Below, in pieces: positions 53,646 to 61,643 of a DNA stretch of 64,000 nt. A model generated the notes under the pieces. That model worked only from the letters and a program-made list of their open reading frames with translations, did no database searches and had not been told where the DNA came from. Location: contig JACQZW010000072.1 of assembly GCA_016213675.1 (NCBI GenBank), positions 62,001 to 126,000 on the forward strand, read 5' to 3'. Origin of the DNA: Acidobacteriota bacterium. GTDB taxonomy: Bacteria > Acidobacteriota > Thermoanaerobaculia > Thermoanaerobaculales > Thermoanaerobaculaceae. The position numbers were made by a program, and so were the translations under genes. Positions within the stretch are counted from its first letter, which is position 1, and every line of letters starts with the position of its first letter.

Positions 53646-55862
53646 ATGCAGCGCGACGCAGCCACACCGGTCCTCATCTGCCTGCTCGGGCTGCTCGCGT
53701 TCCTCCTCTTCCCCGCGCTCATCCTCGACCACAGGGTGGCGCCCGAGGCCAGCCTGAAGGGCACGCCCCCGTGGCGGCTGCAGTGGGGACCGCAGCCGGC
53801 GCCGGCACGAGGTGCACTGGAGGCCGCCACCCGCCTTGGGCCCAGGCTTCAGGGGATCGCCAGGGACGGCCTCAGCACCGCGTTGTGGAACCCCTGGATC
53901 GGCGGAGGACGCCCGGGCTGGCTGTCGTCGCCCCGCGAGGGCGGCGCCCCACTGACCGTGGCCGCCGGCCTCCTTGCCCGGGTCGGGTGGGCCTGGACCG
54001 CCCTGGTCGCGCTGCAGATCGCGGTAGCCTTCGGGACCGCGGCGTGGGTGCTGCGCCGCCTCGGACTCGGCGCCTGGTCGGCCTGTGCCGGCGGGATCGC
54101 CTACGCACTCTCCGGGGCGGTCGCGTCGCAGGTCCTTTCGTGGCAGGGCTCCGCGCTCGCCCTCGGACCGCTGGCCCTCGTTCCCGCCACCATGGGGGGG
54201 GCGCCGTGGCCCCGGCGCGCCGCGGCCTGGGGCGCCGTCCTGGTGCTGCTGCTGGCCTCCGGCCCACCGGCGCTCCAGTTCATCGCCGTCGGCCTGGTCT
54301 TCGAGACGCTGACCCCGGGACCGCCGCAACGACCGCGACGTCTCGCGGCGCTCCTGATCGGGCTCGCCGCCGCCGCCGCCATCGTCCTGCCGAGCGTCTG
54401 GCTCGACCGCATTGGCCACGAGGTCGCGAGCGGCGAGGCCGGCCGCACCCAGGTGCCGGAGATGACGCTGCGCGGCCTGGTCGAGTCGCCCCCCACCGAG
54501 GAACCGACCGCAGGAGGGCGCCTCGGGGCCCGCGGCGCCACATGGGCCAGCCCCGGACAGGGATTCCTTTCGCTCCCCGTGCTCCTCCTCGCCGCCATCG
54601 GGGCCGTGGCCGGGCGCGGGCACCCGAGACGGGTGTGGATCGGGGTGATCGTCGTGGCCACGGGCCTGACATGGGCGTCGGCCGAAACGCTCGAGACCCT
54701 CCGAGTGCTGGAGCGACCGTTCGGGGTGACGGCCCTCGCCGCCGCCTTCCTGGCCGCCATGGGTGCCGAGGTCCTGGCCCGGCGGGCACCGGCCGCCTGG
54801 CGCAACCCGGCGGTCGCGTTCGCCTGCGCCATCCTCGTCCTCCGCCTCGCTCCGCCGTTCGCCCAGCGTCTCCCGTTCGCCGAGCCCGGCGAAGCCTTGC
54901 TCGCCTCGCCTCTCCCGGCGCACGCGGCCGCTGCCGGCGGCCGCTTCGTGGCGGTCATCTCGGCCGTGCCTCCCGACCTCGGAGCCACCCTCGGGGCGGC
55001 CGACGCCCGCGCCATCGACCTCCGCCGGGAGCCCCGCTACGCCGCGCGGCTCGGGGTGCGCGACACCGGCGAGCTGCCCCTGGCCCGCGTCCTCGATGGT
55101 TCGCTGCCCGACCTCGGCGTGCGATGGCTCGTTGAGCCGCTCCCCGTGCGGGTCGTCTCCGGCGAGATCTTCGCGCGCGTGGATACGTCCGAGGCCCGGG
55201 TCGACCGGCACGGCGTGACGGTGGCGGTCCCGCCCGGCGCGACCCGGCTCGGCGTGCCCACCGGTCGGTCCACGCCGACGCTGGCGCTGCGACAGGGTCG
55301 GGTCGAGTGGCGTCTCGAGGGCGACGCGACGCTCACGGCCGAGAGCGACGCCTGGACCTGGTTCGCTCTCCCCGAGGCCGTCACCGGCGGCGCCGCCGAG
55401 CTGCACGGGCTGGCGCTCCCCACCGCCGCACCCGAGCTCACCGTCGCGTGGGACCGCTCCGGCCTGCGGGAGGTCGAGGAGGTCCAGGGGGCCAGGGTCT
55501 GGGAGTGGCCGCGGGCCACGCCGATGGTGCACTTCGAGTGCGCCGCGAGCGGGGATGCGTCGCCCCGTGCTCCCGTCCGCGTCACCGTGAACCGTCCGGG
55601 CTCCATCGCCGCGGCGGTGTCGGCCCCGGAGAGCGGCCACCTGGTCTACCTGGTCAAGTACCGCCCCCGCCTGTGGCACGCCCGTGTCGACGGCGAACGG
55701 GTGGCCACGGCAGCCGCGGGCGGGATTTGGACGGCCGTGCCGGTCGCCCCGGGAGCCCACGAGGTGGTGCTGTCGGCGTCGTTGCCGTGGACCCTGGGGT
55801 CGCTGTCGGCCTGCGGGATCGTCGGTCTGGCCGCCCTGGCGGTCGCCGGGAGGCGTTCATGA
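53646..55862 (+). CDS. YfhO-like multi-pass membrane protein
   Basis: A 738-residue protein with about ten to twelve hydrophobic helices in residues 1-420 and a soluble C-terminal part, ending in one more helix. The segment after residue 660 (YRPRLWHARVDGERV, then VAPGAHEVVLSA) is the mark of YfhO-family proteins, GT-C-fold membrane proteins linked to glycosylation of lipoteichoic acid and other surface polymers. A possible substrate-loop region (NPWIGGGRPGW) follows the first helix. It overlaps the GT2 gene (ATGA), as part of an envelope glycan operon. Confidence 0.75.
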   Translation: MQRDAATPVLICLLGLLAFLLFPALILDHRVAPEASLKGTPPWRLQWGPQPAPARGALEAATRLGPRLQGIARDGLSTALWNPWIGGGRPGWLSSPREGGAPLTVAAGLLARVGWAWTALVALQIAVAFGTAAWVLRRLGLGAWSACAGGIAYALSGAVASQVLSWQGSALALGPLALVPATMGGAPWPRRAAAWGAVLVLLLASGPPALQFIAVGLVFETLTPGPPQRPRRLAALLIGLAAAAAIVLPSVWLDRIGHEVASGEAGRTQVPEMTLRGLVESPPTEEPTAGGRLGARGATWASPGQGFLSLPVLLLAAIGAVAGRGHPRRVWIGVIVVATGLTWASAETLETLRVLERPFGVTALAAAFLAAMGAEVLARRAPAAWRNPAVAFACAILVLRLAPPFAQRLPFAEPGEALLASPLPAHAAAAGGRFVAVISAVPPDLGATLGAADARAIDLRREPRYAARLGVRDTGELPLARVLDGSLPDLGVRWLVEPLPVRVVSGEIFARVDTSEARVDRHGVTVAVPPGATRLGVPTGRSTPTLALRQGRVEWRLEGDATLTAESDAWTWFALPEAVTGGAAELHGLALPTAAPELTVAWDRSGLREVEEVQGARVWEWPRATPMVHFECAASGDASPRAPVRVTVNRPGSIAAAVSAPESGHLVYLVKYRPRLWHARVDGERVATAAAGGIWTAVPVAPGAHEVVLSASLPWTLGSLSACGIVGLAALAVAGRRS

Positions 55863-56791
55863 AGATGGTGATCCAGGTTCCGGCGTGGAACGAGGCGGAC
55901 ACCCTCGGGACGAGCCTGGCCGAGCTCCGCCGGCCGGTCGCGGGGTTCGACGAGGTCGAGGTGCTGGTGGTCGACGACGGCTCGACCGACGCGACCGCCG
56001 AGCTCGCCCGCCGGGCCGGGGCCACCGTGGTGCGGCTCCCGTTGCACCGGGGGCTCGCGGCTGCCTTCACGACCGGGCTGCAGGCCGCGCTCGACCGCGG
56101 CGCGGACGTAATCGTCAACGCGGACGCCGACGGGCAGTACGACCCCGGGGCCATCCCGGCGCTGGTCGCGCCGATCGTGGCCGGCGAGGCCGACATGGTG
56201 CTCGGCGACCGCGGGGTCGCCACGCTGGCCCACTTCTCGCCGCTCAAGCGCTGGCTCCAGCGGCTCGGCTCCCGCGTGGTCCGGCTGCTCTCCGGCGTGC
56301 CGGTGTTCGACGCGACGACGGGCTTCCGCGCGTTCTCCAGGGCGGCGGCGTCGCGCCTCAACTGCTTCACGACCTATACCTACACGCTCGAGACGCTCAT
56401 CCAGGCCGGGCAGGCCGGGCTCGCCGTCGCCTCGGTGCCCGTCGCGACGCGCCCGCCGTCGCGACCCTCGCGGCTGGTCCGGAGCAACTCGGCCTACGTG
56501 TTGCGTTCGCTCGCCGCCCTCGCCCGCCTCGTCTTCCTCTACCGCCCGCTCCGCATCCTGCTGAGCTGCGGCGCCCTCTGCCTGCTCGGCTCCGCGGTCC
56601 TGTTCGCCCGCTTCGCCTACTTCTACTTCTTCGGCGGCTCGCCCGCGGGCCATCTGCAGTCGCTGATCGCCGCCGCGTTGCTCGGCATGACCGGCGTCCA
56701 GCTCTCCGTGCTCGCCATCCTCGCCGACCTCACCGCGGTCAACCGCCGCCTGCTCGACGAGCTGCGGGCCCGGGAGCGGAACCGCCGGTGA
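55859..56791 (+). CDS. Glycosyltransferase family 2 with C-terminal membrane helices
   Basis: A 310-residue GT-A glycosyltransferase like dolichyl/polyprenyl-phosphate sugar synthases. The opening IQVPAWNEADTL, VLVVDDGSTDATAELA and the metal-binding NADADGQYDP are typical, and DATTGFRAFSR follows. Residues of about 235-300 are two transmembrane helices. Such enzymes load a sugar onto polyprenyl phosphate in the cytoplasm, the donor that GT-C enzymes (such as the YfhO-like neighbour) use outside. It overlaps both neighbours by 4 nt. Confidence 0.9.
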   Translation: MKMVIQVPAWNEADTLGTSLAELRRPVAGFDEVEVLVVDDGSTDATAELARRAGATVVRLPLHRGLAAAFTTGLQAALDRGADVIVNADADGQYDPGAIPALVAPIVAGEADMVLGDRGVATLAHFSPLKRWLQRLGSRVVRLLSGVPVFDATTGFRAFSRAAASRLNCFTTYTYTLETLIQAGQAGLAVASVPVATRPPSRPSRLVRSNSAYVLRSLAALARLVFLYRPLRILLSCGALCLLGSAVLFARFAYFYFFGGSPAGHLQSLIAAALLGMTGVQLSVLAILADLTAVNRRLLDELRARERNRR

Positions 56792-57756
56792 CGCGCCGCC
56801 GGCTCGCGCCGTGGCTGCTCGCCGCGGTCGGCGCGGCGCTCGCCGTCGCGCTCCTCGCCGTCGCCGAGCCCGGGCGCATTGCCGATCTGGTGCGCCGGAC
56901 GAGCTGGGACGCCGTGCTGCTGGCCCTCGGCCTCCAGGCGGCGGTGACGGCGACCCGCGGCGTGCGCCTCGCCTTGCTTGCCGGCGGCAGGTTGAGCCCG
57001 GTGCGGGCGAGCGCCGTCGTCGCGGTGTCACAGGTCGCGACGGCGCTGCTCCCGTGGAGGGTCGGCGAGCTCGCCCTGCTTCCACTCCTGCGGACCGCCG
57101 GCCTGCCCGGCAACCTGCGCGCGCTGTCGCTGCTGCTCGCCCAGCGCGCCCTCGACCTGGCGGCGGTCCTCGCCTGGTCGGTGGTCGCCGCGGCGGCACT
57201 CGGCGGCTCGCCGGTCGCAGCCGCGCTCGCCCTCGCCGCCCTGCTCGCCGCCGGCTGGGTCGCCGTGCGGCTCGGCGAGGGCGTGCTGCAGCGCCGGGCA
57301 GCCCGCTGGCGCCGGGCCGGAGGGTGGCGCCGGCGGTCGCTGCGCCAGGTCCTCGAGACCCGACGGGAGCTGCGCACGGCAGCCCGCTCGCCGTGGCGGC
57401 TCGGCGGCGCGGCAGCCTGCTCGCTGCTCGCCTGGGGCGGGCTGTGGGCGCTGATGGTGACGCTGCTCCGCGGCATGGGCCTGCCCTGGCCCGCCGGGGC
57501 GGTGCTCCTCGGCGTGCTCGGTGCGGCGCTCGGCTCCTCGTTGCCGATCAACGCGGTCGGCAGCTTCGGCAGCATGGAGGCCGGCTGGACGGCCGCCATG
57601 GCGCCGTTCGCCCTTCCCACCGCCGAGGTCGTCGCCGCCGGCTTCGCCACGCACCTGTGGAGCGTGCTGTTCGCGCTGCTCCTGGCGCTCGGGGCCGCCC
57701 CCTTCCTGCGCCTGCGCCGGCGGGACGAGCCCCGCACGCCCGGGCCGCCGGCCTGA
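56788..57756 (+). CDS. Lysylphosphatidylglycerol synthase TM-region (UPF0104) flippase-like protein
   Basis: A 322-residue membrane protein with about eight helices, of the UPF0104/LPG_synthase_TM family. The conserved region LLPWRVGELALLPLLRTAG corresponds to the P-R-GE motif, and SLPINAVGSFGSMEAGW to the second family motif. Members include the flippase half of MprF and glycan-biosynthesis proteins such as AglD relatives. Beside GT2 and YfhO-like genes it may flip a lipid-linked sugar. GTG at 56788 overlaps the GT2 stop (GTGA). Confidence 0.85.
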   Translation: MTRRRLAPWLLAAVGAALAVALLAVAEPGRIADLVRRTSWDAVLLALGLQAAVTATRGVRLALLAGGRLSPVRASAVVAVSQVATALLPWRVGELALLPLLRTAGLPGNLRALSLLLAQRALDLAAVLAWSVVAAAALGGSPVAAALALAALLAAGWVAVRLGEGVLQRRAARWRRAGGWRRRSLRQVLETRRELRTAARSPWRLGGAAACSLLAWGGLWALMVTLLRGMGLPWPAGAVLLGVLGAALGSSLPINAVGSFGSMEAGWTAAMAPFALPTAEVVAAGFATHLWSVLFALLLALGAAPFLRLRRRDEPRTPGPPA

Positions 57757-57760
57757 CTCC

Positions 57761-57799
57761 GCGGGGAATGCCCCGCCGGCCCGGTGGCTTTCACCGGGC
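57761..57799. terminator. Tandem hairpins after the glycan operon
   Basis: GCGGGG-AATG-CCCCGC (57761-57776) is followed by GCCCGGTG-GCTTT-CACCGGGC (57779-57799). They start 5 nt after the flippase-like gene's stop. No T-run follows, so they may be a terminator or a processing/stability structure. Confidence 0.45.
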
Positions 57800-57823
57800 A
57801 GGCCCCGGGCAGACGCCAGGGGC

Positions 57824-57829
57824 TACAAT
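57824..57829 (+). promoter_or_regulatory. -10 element of the radical SAM gene
   Basis: TACAAT lies 24 nt before the ATG at 57854, leaving an 18-nt leader with an AAGGAG ribosome site. Confidence 0.4.
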
Positions 57830-57853
57830 CCGGCCGGAGCTCGAAGGAGCGTG

Positions 57854-59275
57854 ATGGAACCAACGCGCGTGCTGTTCGTCAACGCGGTCAACCCGCACGT
57901 GGAGTCGCAGAACCGCTACCCGGCGCTCGGCATCGGCTACCTCATCGCGATGCTGCGCCGGCGGTTCGGCGCGAGCCTTGACATCCGACTCGTCGAGTCC
58001 CAGGTCGACGCCGCGATCCGGGAGGTCCGCCCGCACCTCGTCGCGATCAGCTCGGTGTCGCCCAACTACAACGTCGCCAAGCTCTACGCCTCCCTCGCCA
58101 GGGTCGCCGGGATCCCGGTGGTGATGGGCGGCTATCACATCACCGAGCTGCCCTCCTCGCTGACCGCCGACATGGACGTCGCCGTCATCGGCGAGGGCGA
58201 GTACACGATCTGTGAGCTCCTGGAGGTCTTCCTCGCCGAGGGGAGCTTCCCGGCCCGCTCGCTGGCCGGCATCGCGGGGATCGCCTACTGGAGCGACGGA
58301 CAGCTCGTCCTCACCGCCCCGCGCGAGGTCATCGGCAAGCAGACGAAGAGCCTCGACGAGCTGCCGATGCCGGCCCGCGACCTGATGCGGATCCGGCCGC
58401 ACACCAACATGCTCACCTCGCGCGGCTGCCCGTACAACTGCACCTTCTGCGCCTCGACGCGCTTCTGGCCGAGCATCCGTTACCTGTCGCCGGAGTACAT
58501 GATCGAGGAGGTCAAGCACCTCATCCGCGACTTCGGCGTCCGCTACGTCACCTTCCACGACGACCTGTTCATCGCCAACGTCAACCGGCTGCGCGGCTTC
58601 CACGAGCTGGTGCTGAAGGAGGGGCTGCCGAAGCAGGGGTTCCGCTTCTCCTGCGCCTCGTCAGCGACCCGCATCACCGAGGAGATGGCCCGCCTGCTCA
58701 AGGAGATGAACTTCGTGTCGATCTCCATGGGGCTGGAGTCGGGCAACCAGGAGGTGCTCACCCGCCTCAAGGGACCGGCGTTCAAGGTCGACATCAACCG
58801 CAACGCCGTGGACATCCTCCGCCGGCACGGCATCCACGCCCACGCCTCGTTCATCATCGGCGAGACCAACGAGACGCTCGACCAGATGATGCAGACCTAC
58901 CGTTTCATCAAGGACAACCCTTTCTCGCTGGTCAACATCTACGTGCTCATGCCGCTCCCCGGCACACCGGTGTGGCACGAGGCGAAGGCGCGCGGGCTGG
59001 TCACCGACGACATGGACTGGGACCTCCTCAACACCTCGTTCGAGCTCGGCTGGCGCGACGTCGTCCTGATGTCCACGAAAGTCTCGCGCGAGCAGCTCCA
59101 CGGGATGTACATGAAGCTGCGCCGGCTGCGCCTCGCCAAGATGGCCCGGGCGATGATCAACCACCCGTTCCAGATGGACCTCGCTTCCTACGGGACGGCC
59201 AAGGTCAAGGAGTGGGCGCACCGCGCCGGCATCCTGCGCGCGCCGGGCGGCTCGAGGGGCATCGCCGAGGTGTGA
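57854..59275 (+). CDS. B12-binding-domain radical SAM protein
   Basis: A 473-residue class B-like radical SAM enzyme. Residues 1-150 are a cobalamin-binding-type Rossmann domain (NRYPALGIGYLIAML and VVMGGYHITELP), but the DxHxxG cobalt-ligand motif is not obvious. The radical SAM cysteines are C192, C196 and C199 (RGCPYNCTFC). YVTFHDDLFIANVNRL and ISMGLESGNQEVL belong to the barrel. Relatives (BchE/HpnP/HpnJ-like) methylate or rearrange lipids, tetrapyrroles or secondary metabolites. Flanking genes for lipid and glycan work suggest an envelope lipid substrate, which is inference. Confidence 0.88.
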   Translation: MEPTRVLFVNAVNPHVESQNRYPALGIGYLIAMLRRRFGASLDIRLVESQVDAAIREVRPHLVAISSVSPNYNVAKLYASLARVAGIPVVMGGYHITELPSSLTADMDVAVIGEGEYTICELLEVFLAEGSFPARSLAGIAGIAYWSDGQLVLTAPREVIGKQTKSLDELPMPARDLMRIRPHTNMLTSRGCPYNCTFCASTRFWPSIRYLSPEYMIEEVKHLIRDFGVRYVTFHDDLFIANVNRLRGFHELVLKEGLPKQGFRFSCASSATRITEEMARLLKEMNFVSISMGLESGNQEVLTRLKGPAFKVDINRNAVDILRRHGIHAHASFIIGETNETLDQMMQTYRFIKDNPFSLVNIYVLMPLPGTPVWHEAKARGLVTDDMDWDLLNTSFELGWRDVVLMSTKVSREQLHGMYMKLRRLRLAKMARAMINHPFQMDLASYGTAKVKEWAHRAGILRAPGGSRGIAEV

Positions 59276-59319
59276 GCGGCAGGGGTCCGGGACCGGAGTC
59301 CGGAAACCACCCAGAGGGC

Positions 59320-59967
59320 TTACAGCGCGGGCCAGAGGTCGCGGCCGGCCACCTCGCGGTCGAGCGCGACGGTGAGCGCCTCGAGGCGCGCCCGGACGAT
59401 CTCGGCGCCCTCGTCGAGCGAGCGCGGCAGCGACTCCGCCGGGATCCGCTCGCCGTAGGCGACGACCACCTTCGTCCCCGGCCGCGGCAGCACCATCCGG
59501 TCCCACGAGCGCAGCATCCCGCTGCTGCGGCACGAGAACGTCGCCGGCACCACCGGGATGCCCAGCCAGCGGGCGAGCATGATCACGCCCGGCTGCACCT
59601 TCCGCCACGGCCCGCGCGGCCCGTCCACCGTCAGCCCGGCGAACGGCGCCCCGGCCCGCAAGTGCTCGTGCATCTCCTTGAGCGCCTCGCGTCCACCCTC
59701 CGAGCCCGACCCGCGCGCCACCCGGATCCCGGCAGCGACCAGCGCCCCGGCCGCGAGCGCGCCGTCCGCCGAACGGCTGGCCATCGAGGTCGCGCCCGAG
59801 CCGAGCGAGTCCATGAGCACGCCGAGCAGGCGGCCGTGCCAGAAGGCGAGCACACACGGCTCCTCGATGAGGTGTCGCTCGCGCGACTCCCAGCGGAGGA
59901 GCGGCCGCCACACCCGCAACGTCATCCCCAGGAGCAGTCCGAGCCGGTACGATCCGCGGTGCTTCAC
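59320..59967 (-). CDS. DUF374 lysophospholipid acyltransferase-family protein
   Basis: A 215-residue member of the LPLAT superfamily, DUF374 branch. The catalytic His is in AFWHGRLLGVLM, and the acyl-acceptor motif is LTVDGPRGPWRKVQPG with VVPATFSCRSS after it. DUF374 proteins are thought to acylate lipid A or other envelope lipids, though few are tested. GTG at 59967 has CAGAAT 6 nt upstream. It converges on the radical SAM gene. Confidence 0.85.
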   Translation of the reverse strand: MKHRGSYRLGLLLGMTLRVWRPLLRWESRERHLIEEPCVLAFWHGRLLGVLMDSLGSGATSMASRSADGALAAGALVAAGIRVARGSGSEGGREALKEMHEHLRAGAPFAGLTVDGPRGPWRKVQPGVIMLARWLGIPVVPATFSCRSSGMLRSWDRMVLPRPGTKVVVAYGERIPAESLPRSLDEGAEIVRARLEALTVALDREVAGRDLWPAL

Positions 59968-59973
59968 GGGCGC

Positions 59974-59979
59974 ATTCTG
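59974..59979 (-). promoter_or_regulatory. -10-like element of the DUF374 gene, leaderless type
   Basis: CAGAAT on the minus strand ends 6 nt before the GTG at 59967; it overlaps no gene. Confidence 0.3.
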
Positions 59980-59985
59980 CCACGC

Positions 59986-61575
59986 TCAGCGCGGCGCATC
60001 GGGCATCCCGCCGCCGCCGTGCCCGGTCCGGGGGAGCAACTCCGTCACGCTGAAGCCCTCGAGGCCGATGACCTGGTCGCCCGCCATCTGCCGGCGCTCG
60101 CCGACCAGCCAGCTCGCGGCGAGCTCGTCGAAGGCCTCGCCGCGGATCCCGTAGCGCGCCGCCCAGTCGCGGCTGGCCGGGTCGAAGACGTCCGGTGTCG
60201 CCCACACGCCCGGCGCCGCCACGGCCTGCCCGACCCACCAGCGCCACGCCTGCTCGGCCGGCTTGCCCTCCAGGCGGGCCGCCTCGGCGACCCGGGTCAG
60301 GTCGATCACCCGCCGGCCCGAGAGATAGCCGAGCGAGAGCCGCAGGCGCGCGTCGGTGCCGACGGAGAGGACGACCGCCTCGGCGGGCACGTTGGCCGCC
60401 ACGAAGCCGGCGATCACGAGCGGGCGGCTGTTCTCCGGCCGCGACTGCGGCAGGGCCGAGGCCAACCCGTTGGCGACGACGAGCGCCGCCAGGACGGCCC
60501 CGAGTCCCCACCGGCCCCACCGGCCCGGCAGCGCGGCCGCGCCGGCGGCCGCCAGCACGGCGAGCAGCGGCGCCGCCGCGACGGCGTGCTCGACGTTGCC
60601 GACGTCCCACAGCAGCCACACCGGGAGGAACGTGACGACCCCGAGCGCGGCGGTCGTGGCCAGTGGGCGTCGCTGCCGTACGGTGTCGACGACACCGACC
60701 GCGACGAACGCCCCGAGAACGGCGAGGGCCAGCGTGCCGCACGCAGCGGCGATCCTCACCATGGCCGCGGGGAGGACCGGCACCGCGCGGTACCACTCCC
60801 AGGTCACGAGCCCCGCCGCCGTCCGCCAGGCGTCGAGTGGGCTCCGGGCGGCCATCCACTCCCCCGTCCCGCGGGGCACGACGAGGTCGAGCATCGCCGC
60901 CGGCGAGCGGACTCCGAGGAAGGCGACGAGGAGCCCGACCAGCGCGGCCCCAGCCACCCCCACGGCGATCGCCACGGCGGCTGCCGCCGCCCGCGGCCGA
61001 CGGCGCAACCGCCACGCCGTCGGGACCACCAGCAGGCCGGTGACGGCATGGGTGAGGATGGTCGCCGCGCCGGCCAGGCCGGCCCGCAATGCTCTGGGCG
61101 AGGCGGCGCCTACGACCGCGAGCCAGACCGCGACCGCCAGCGCGGCGAGGGTGTAGACCTCCATCCTGGTGGCCAACTGCCACATGCCGGCCGACACCGC
61201 GAGGACCATGCCGCCGAGCAGCGACGTCCACTCGTCGATCCCCTCTCGGCGCAACAGCCACACCACCACGCCCACCGCAGCGGCCGCGGCCACCGCAGCC
61301 ACGCCGGCCCCGACGTCGAGGACCAGAGGCCGCAGCCCGACGACGCGGAGCATGGCGGTGACCGCGGCGACCAGCAGGTTGTAGACCGGATGGTGCGGGT
61401 GGACCACCTCCATCGAGGCGCCCCTGCCGCCGAGGAAGGCGTCGACGGCCGTGGCGAAGACCGTGTCGTCGCCGCCGAAGTCGCGCGTCCGGGTGAGGAG
61501 GTAGACGGCGAACGACACCGCGCCGGCCGTCACGGCCTCCTGGACCGGGGTGATCGGGCGTCCGCGGGTGGTCAT
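59986..61575 (-). CDS. GT39-like membrane glycosyltransferase/DUF2723-type protein
   Basis: A 529-residue membrane protein with about eleven hydrophobic helices over residues 15-400 and a soluble tail. The first loop, RDFGGDDTVFATAV then VHPHHPVYNLLVA, has the acidic pair and the HP-HP motif expected of GT-C glycosyltransferases resembling GT39 and DUF2723. The tail repeats a WxxxYGIRGEAFDELA-type segment. ATG at 61575 is the probable start; the frame extends to 61641 but would overlap the divergent ABC gene's start region. Substrate unknown. Confidence 0.65.
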   Translation of the reverse strand: MTTRGRPITPVQEAVTAGAVSFAVYLLTRTRDFGGDDTVFATAVDAFLGGRGASMEVVHPHHPVYNLLVAAVTAMLRVVGLRPLVLDVGAGVAAVAAAAAVGVVVWLLRREGIDEWTSLLGGMVLAVSAGMWQLATRMEVYTLAALAVAVWLAVVGAASPRALRAGLAGAATILTHAVTGLLVVPTAWRLRRRPRAAAAAVAIAVGVAGAALVGLLVAFLGVRSPAAMLDLVVPRGTGEWMAARSPLDAWRTAAGLVTWEWYRAVPVLPAAMVRIAAACGTLALAVLGAFVAVGVVDTVRQRRPLATTAALGVVTFLPVWLLWDVGNVEHAVAAAPLLAVLAAAGAAALPGRWGRWGLGAVLAALVVANGLASALPQSRPENSRPLVIAGFVAANVPAEAVVLSVGTDARLRLSLGYLSGRRVIDLTRVAEAARLEGKPAEQAWRWWVGQAVAAPGVWATPDVFDPASRDWAARYGIRGEAFDELAASWLVGERRQMAGDQVIGLEGFSVTELLPRTGHGGGGMPDAPR

Positions 61576-61631
61576 CGCGCGGCGAACGGTAGCACGCCGT
61601 CGGGTGTGGAATTCCCGAACCCATTCGGTTG

Positions 61632-61637
61632 TAAGCT
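61632..61637 (+). promoter_or_regulatory. -10-like element of the ABC exporter gene, leaderless type
   Basis: TAAGCT (TANNNT pattern) ends 6 nt before the ATG at 61644. The match to TATAAT is weak. Confidence 0.3.
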
Positions 61638-61643
61638 CCACCG

